From contig QFOI01000424.1 in the NCBI GenBank assembly GCA_003241175.1, forward strand, positions 1-5,133: DNA of 5,133 nt, read 5' to 3'. Origin of the DNA: Pseudopedobacter saltans. GTDB taxonomy: Bacteria; Bacteroidota; Bacteroidia; Chitinophagales; Chitinophagaceae. The notes beneath the pieces were generated by a model that had not been told where the DNA came from, searched no databases, and was given only the letters and a program-made list of their open reading frames with translations. Shown piece by piece: positions 4,874-5,133 of this stretch; positions within the stretch are counted from its first letter, which is position 1; every line of letters starts with the position of its first letter. Made by a program: the position numbers and the translations under genes.

Positions 4874-5133
4874 ATGGGAAGAATCAACATACAACGCAGT
4901 AACGGAAACCTAAACCGTGTCGATCCTACCGACGATGCCTGCATTGTACTTATCAGTACAGGGACGGCCGTTGACGGCAAGATGGCATTGTCCGAACCCA
5001 AACAAATATTTGACTTGGACGGATTGTCGGAACTAGGTATTACCGCTGATAACAATGCGTGCCTATACCGTGACGTGGTTGACTTTTACGGACTAGCGGG
5101 TGAAGGTGCAGAACTCAACATTATGTTGGTAAG
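4874..5133 (+). CDS. DUF2586-like tail sheath protein (partial, N-terminal part)
   Basis: Only the first 86 codons are in the window; the frame is open at the right edge. The start MGRINIQRSNGNLNR is followed by an Asp/Ala segment, CIVLISTGTAV at about 23-33, a segment with GLSELGIT at about 52-59, and a hydrophobic strand ending in LNIMLV at 81-86 after a helix with VVDFYGLAGEG. This order (GNLGR-like start, xxLGIT, F-Y/F helix, then the strand before IMLV) is what I recall for DUF2586 proteins, the contractile-tail sheath of many Bacteroidota phages. The sheath surrounds the tail tube and contracts on infection. ATG 4874 is the first in-frame start after the heptamer array, with an A-rich GAA just before it and no Shine-Dalgarno sequence. 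The call would be firmer with the C-terminal half. Confidence 0.7.
   Translation, partial: MGRINIQRSNGNLNRVDPTDDACIVLISTGTAVDGKMALSEPKQIFDLDGLSELGITADNNACLYRDVVDFYGLAGEGAELNIMLV

Noticed and set aside
1..5133. tRNA genes, insertion sequences or defence genes
   Set aside because: No cloverleaf-like sequence, transposase or terminal inverted repeat, and no defence-type gene, was seen; almost all of the window is accounted for by phage genes.

Overview
The window is a piece of a tailed-phage genome, most likely a prophage, from a member of the Bacteroidota. Three things point there: the proteins resemble head, lysis and tail-sheath families familiar from Bacteroidota phages; the starts mostly lack a clear Shine-Dalgarno sequence and sit in AT-rich leaders; and the DNA is moderately AT-rich with heptamer-type intergenic repeats. 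The assignment is by recognition only; no search was run. A DUF2586-like tail sheath at the right edge implies a contractile tail (myovirus morphology), probably in one of the Mu-like or related temperate lineages.

Layout. Positions 1-1106 (minus strand) hold the DNA-packaging genes: the terminase small subunit (657-1106) and the N-terminal ATPase half of the terminase large subunit (667 down to 1, running off the window). The two overlap by 11 bases. Positions 1107-1288 are a 182-base divergent control region with several inverted and direct repeats and no gene. From 1289 everything runs on the plus strand: an S78-type prohead protease with a scaffold-like C-terminal half, the major capsid protein (ATG at 2297), a four-helix holin, a lipoprotein with a C-terminal membrane helix that looks like a unimolecular spanin, a small acidic low-complexity protein of unknown function with a conserved-looking C-terminus, and the start of the tail sheath at 4874.

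How the genes work together: the terminase packages DNA into a prohead built from the capsid protein and matured by the protease. Holin and spanin would open the inner and outer membranes at lysis. The sheath belongs to the contractile tail. No portal, endolysin, tail tube or integrase is visible; the portal is expected beyond the left edge after the large terminase.

Most interesting points: (1) the capsid protein begins with a signal-anchor-like hydrophobic segment; (2) a GC-rich hairpin capped by a UACG (UNCG-class) tetraloop forms the last codons of the capsid gene; (3) a candidate u-spanin and a holin are embedded between capsid and tail genes; (4) an eight-unit heptamer array with dyad symmetry precedes the sheath gene; (5) the packaging and capsid genes diverge from a symmetric control region in which the same 10-mer lies just upstream of both starts.
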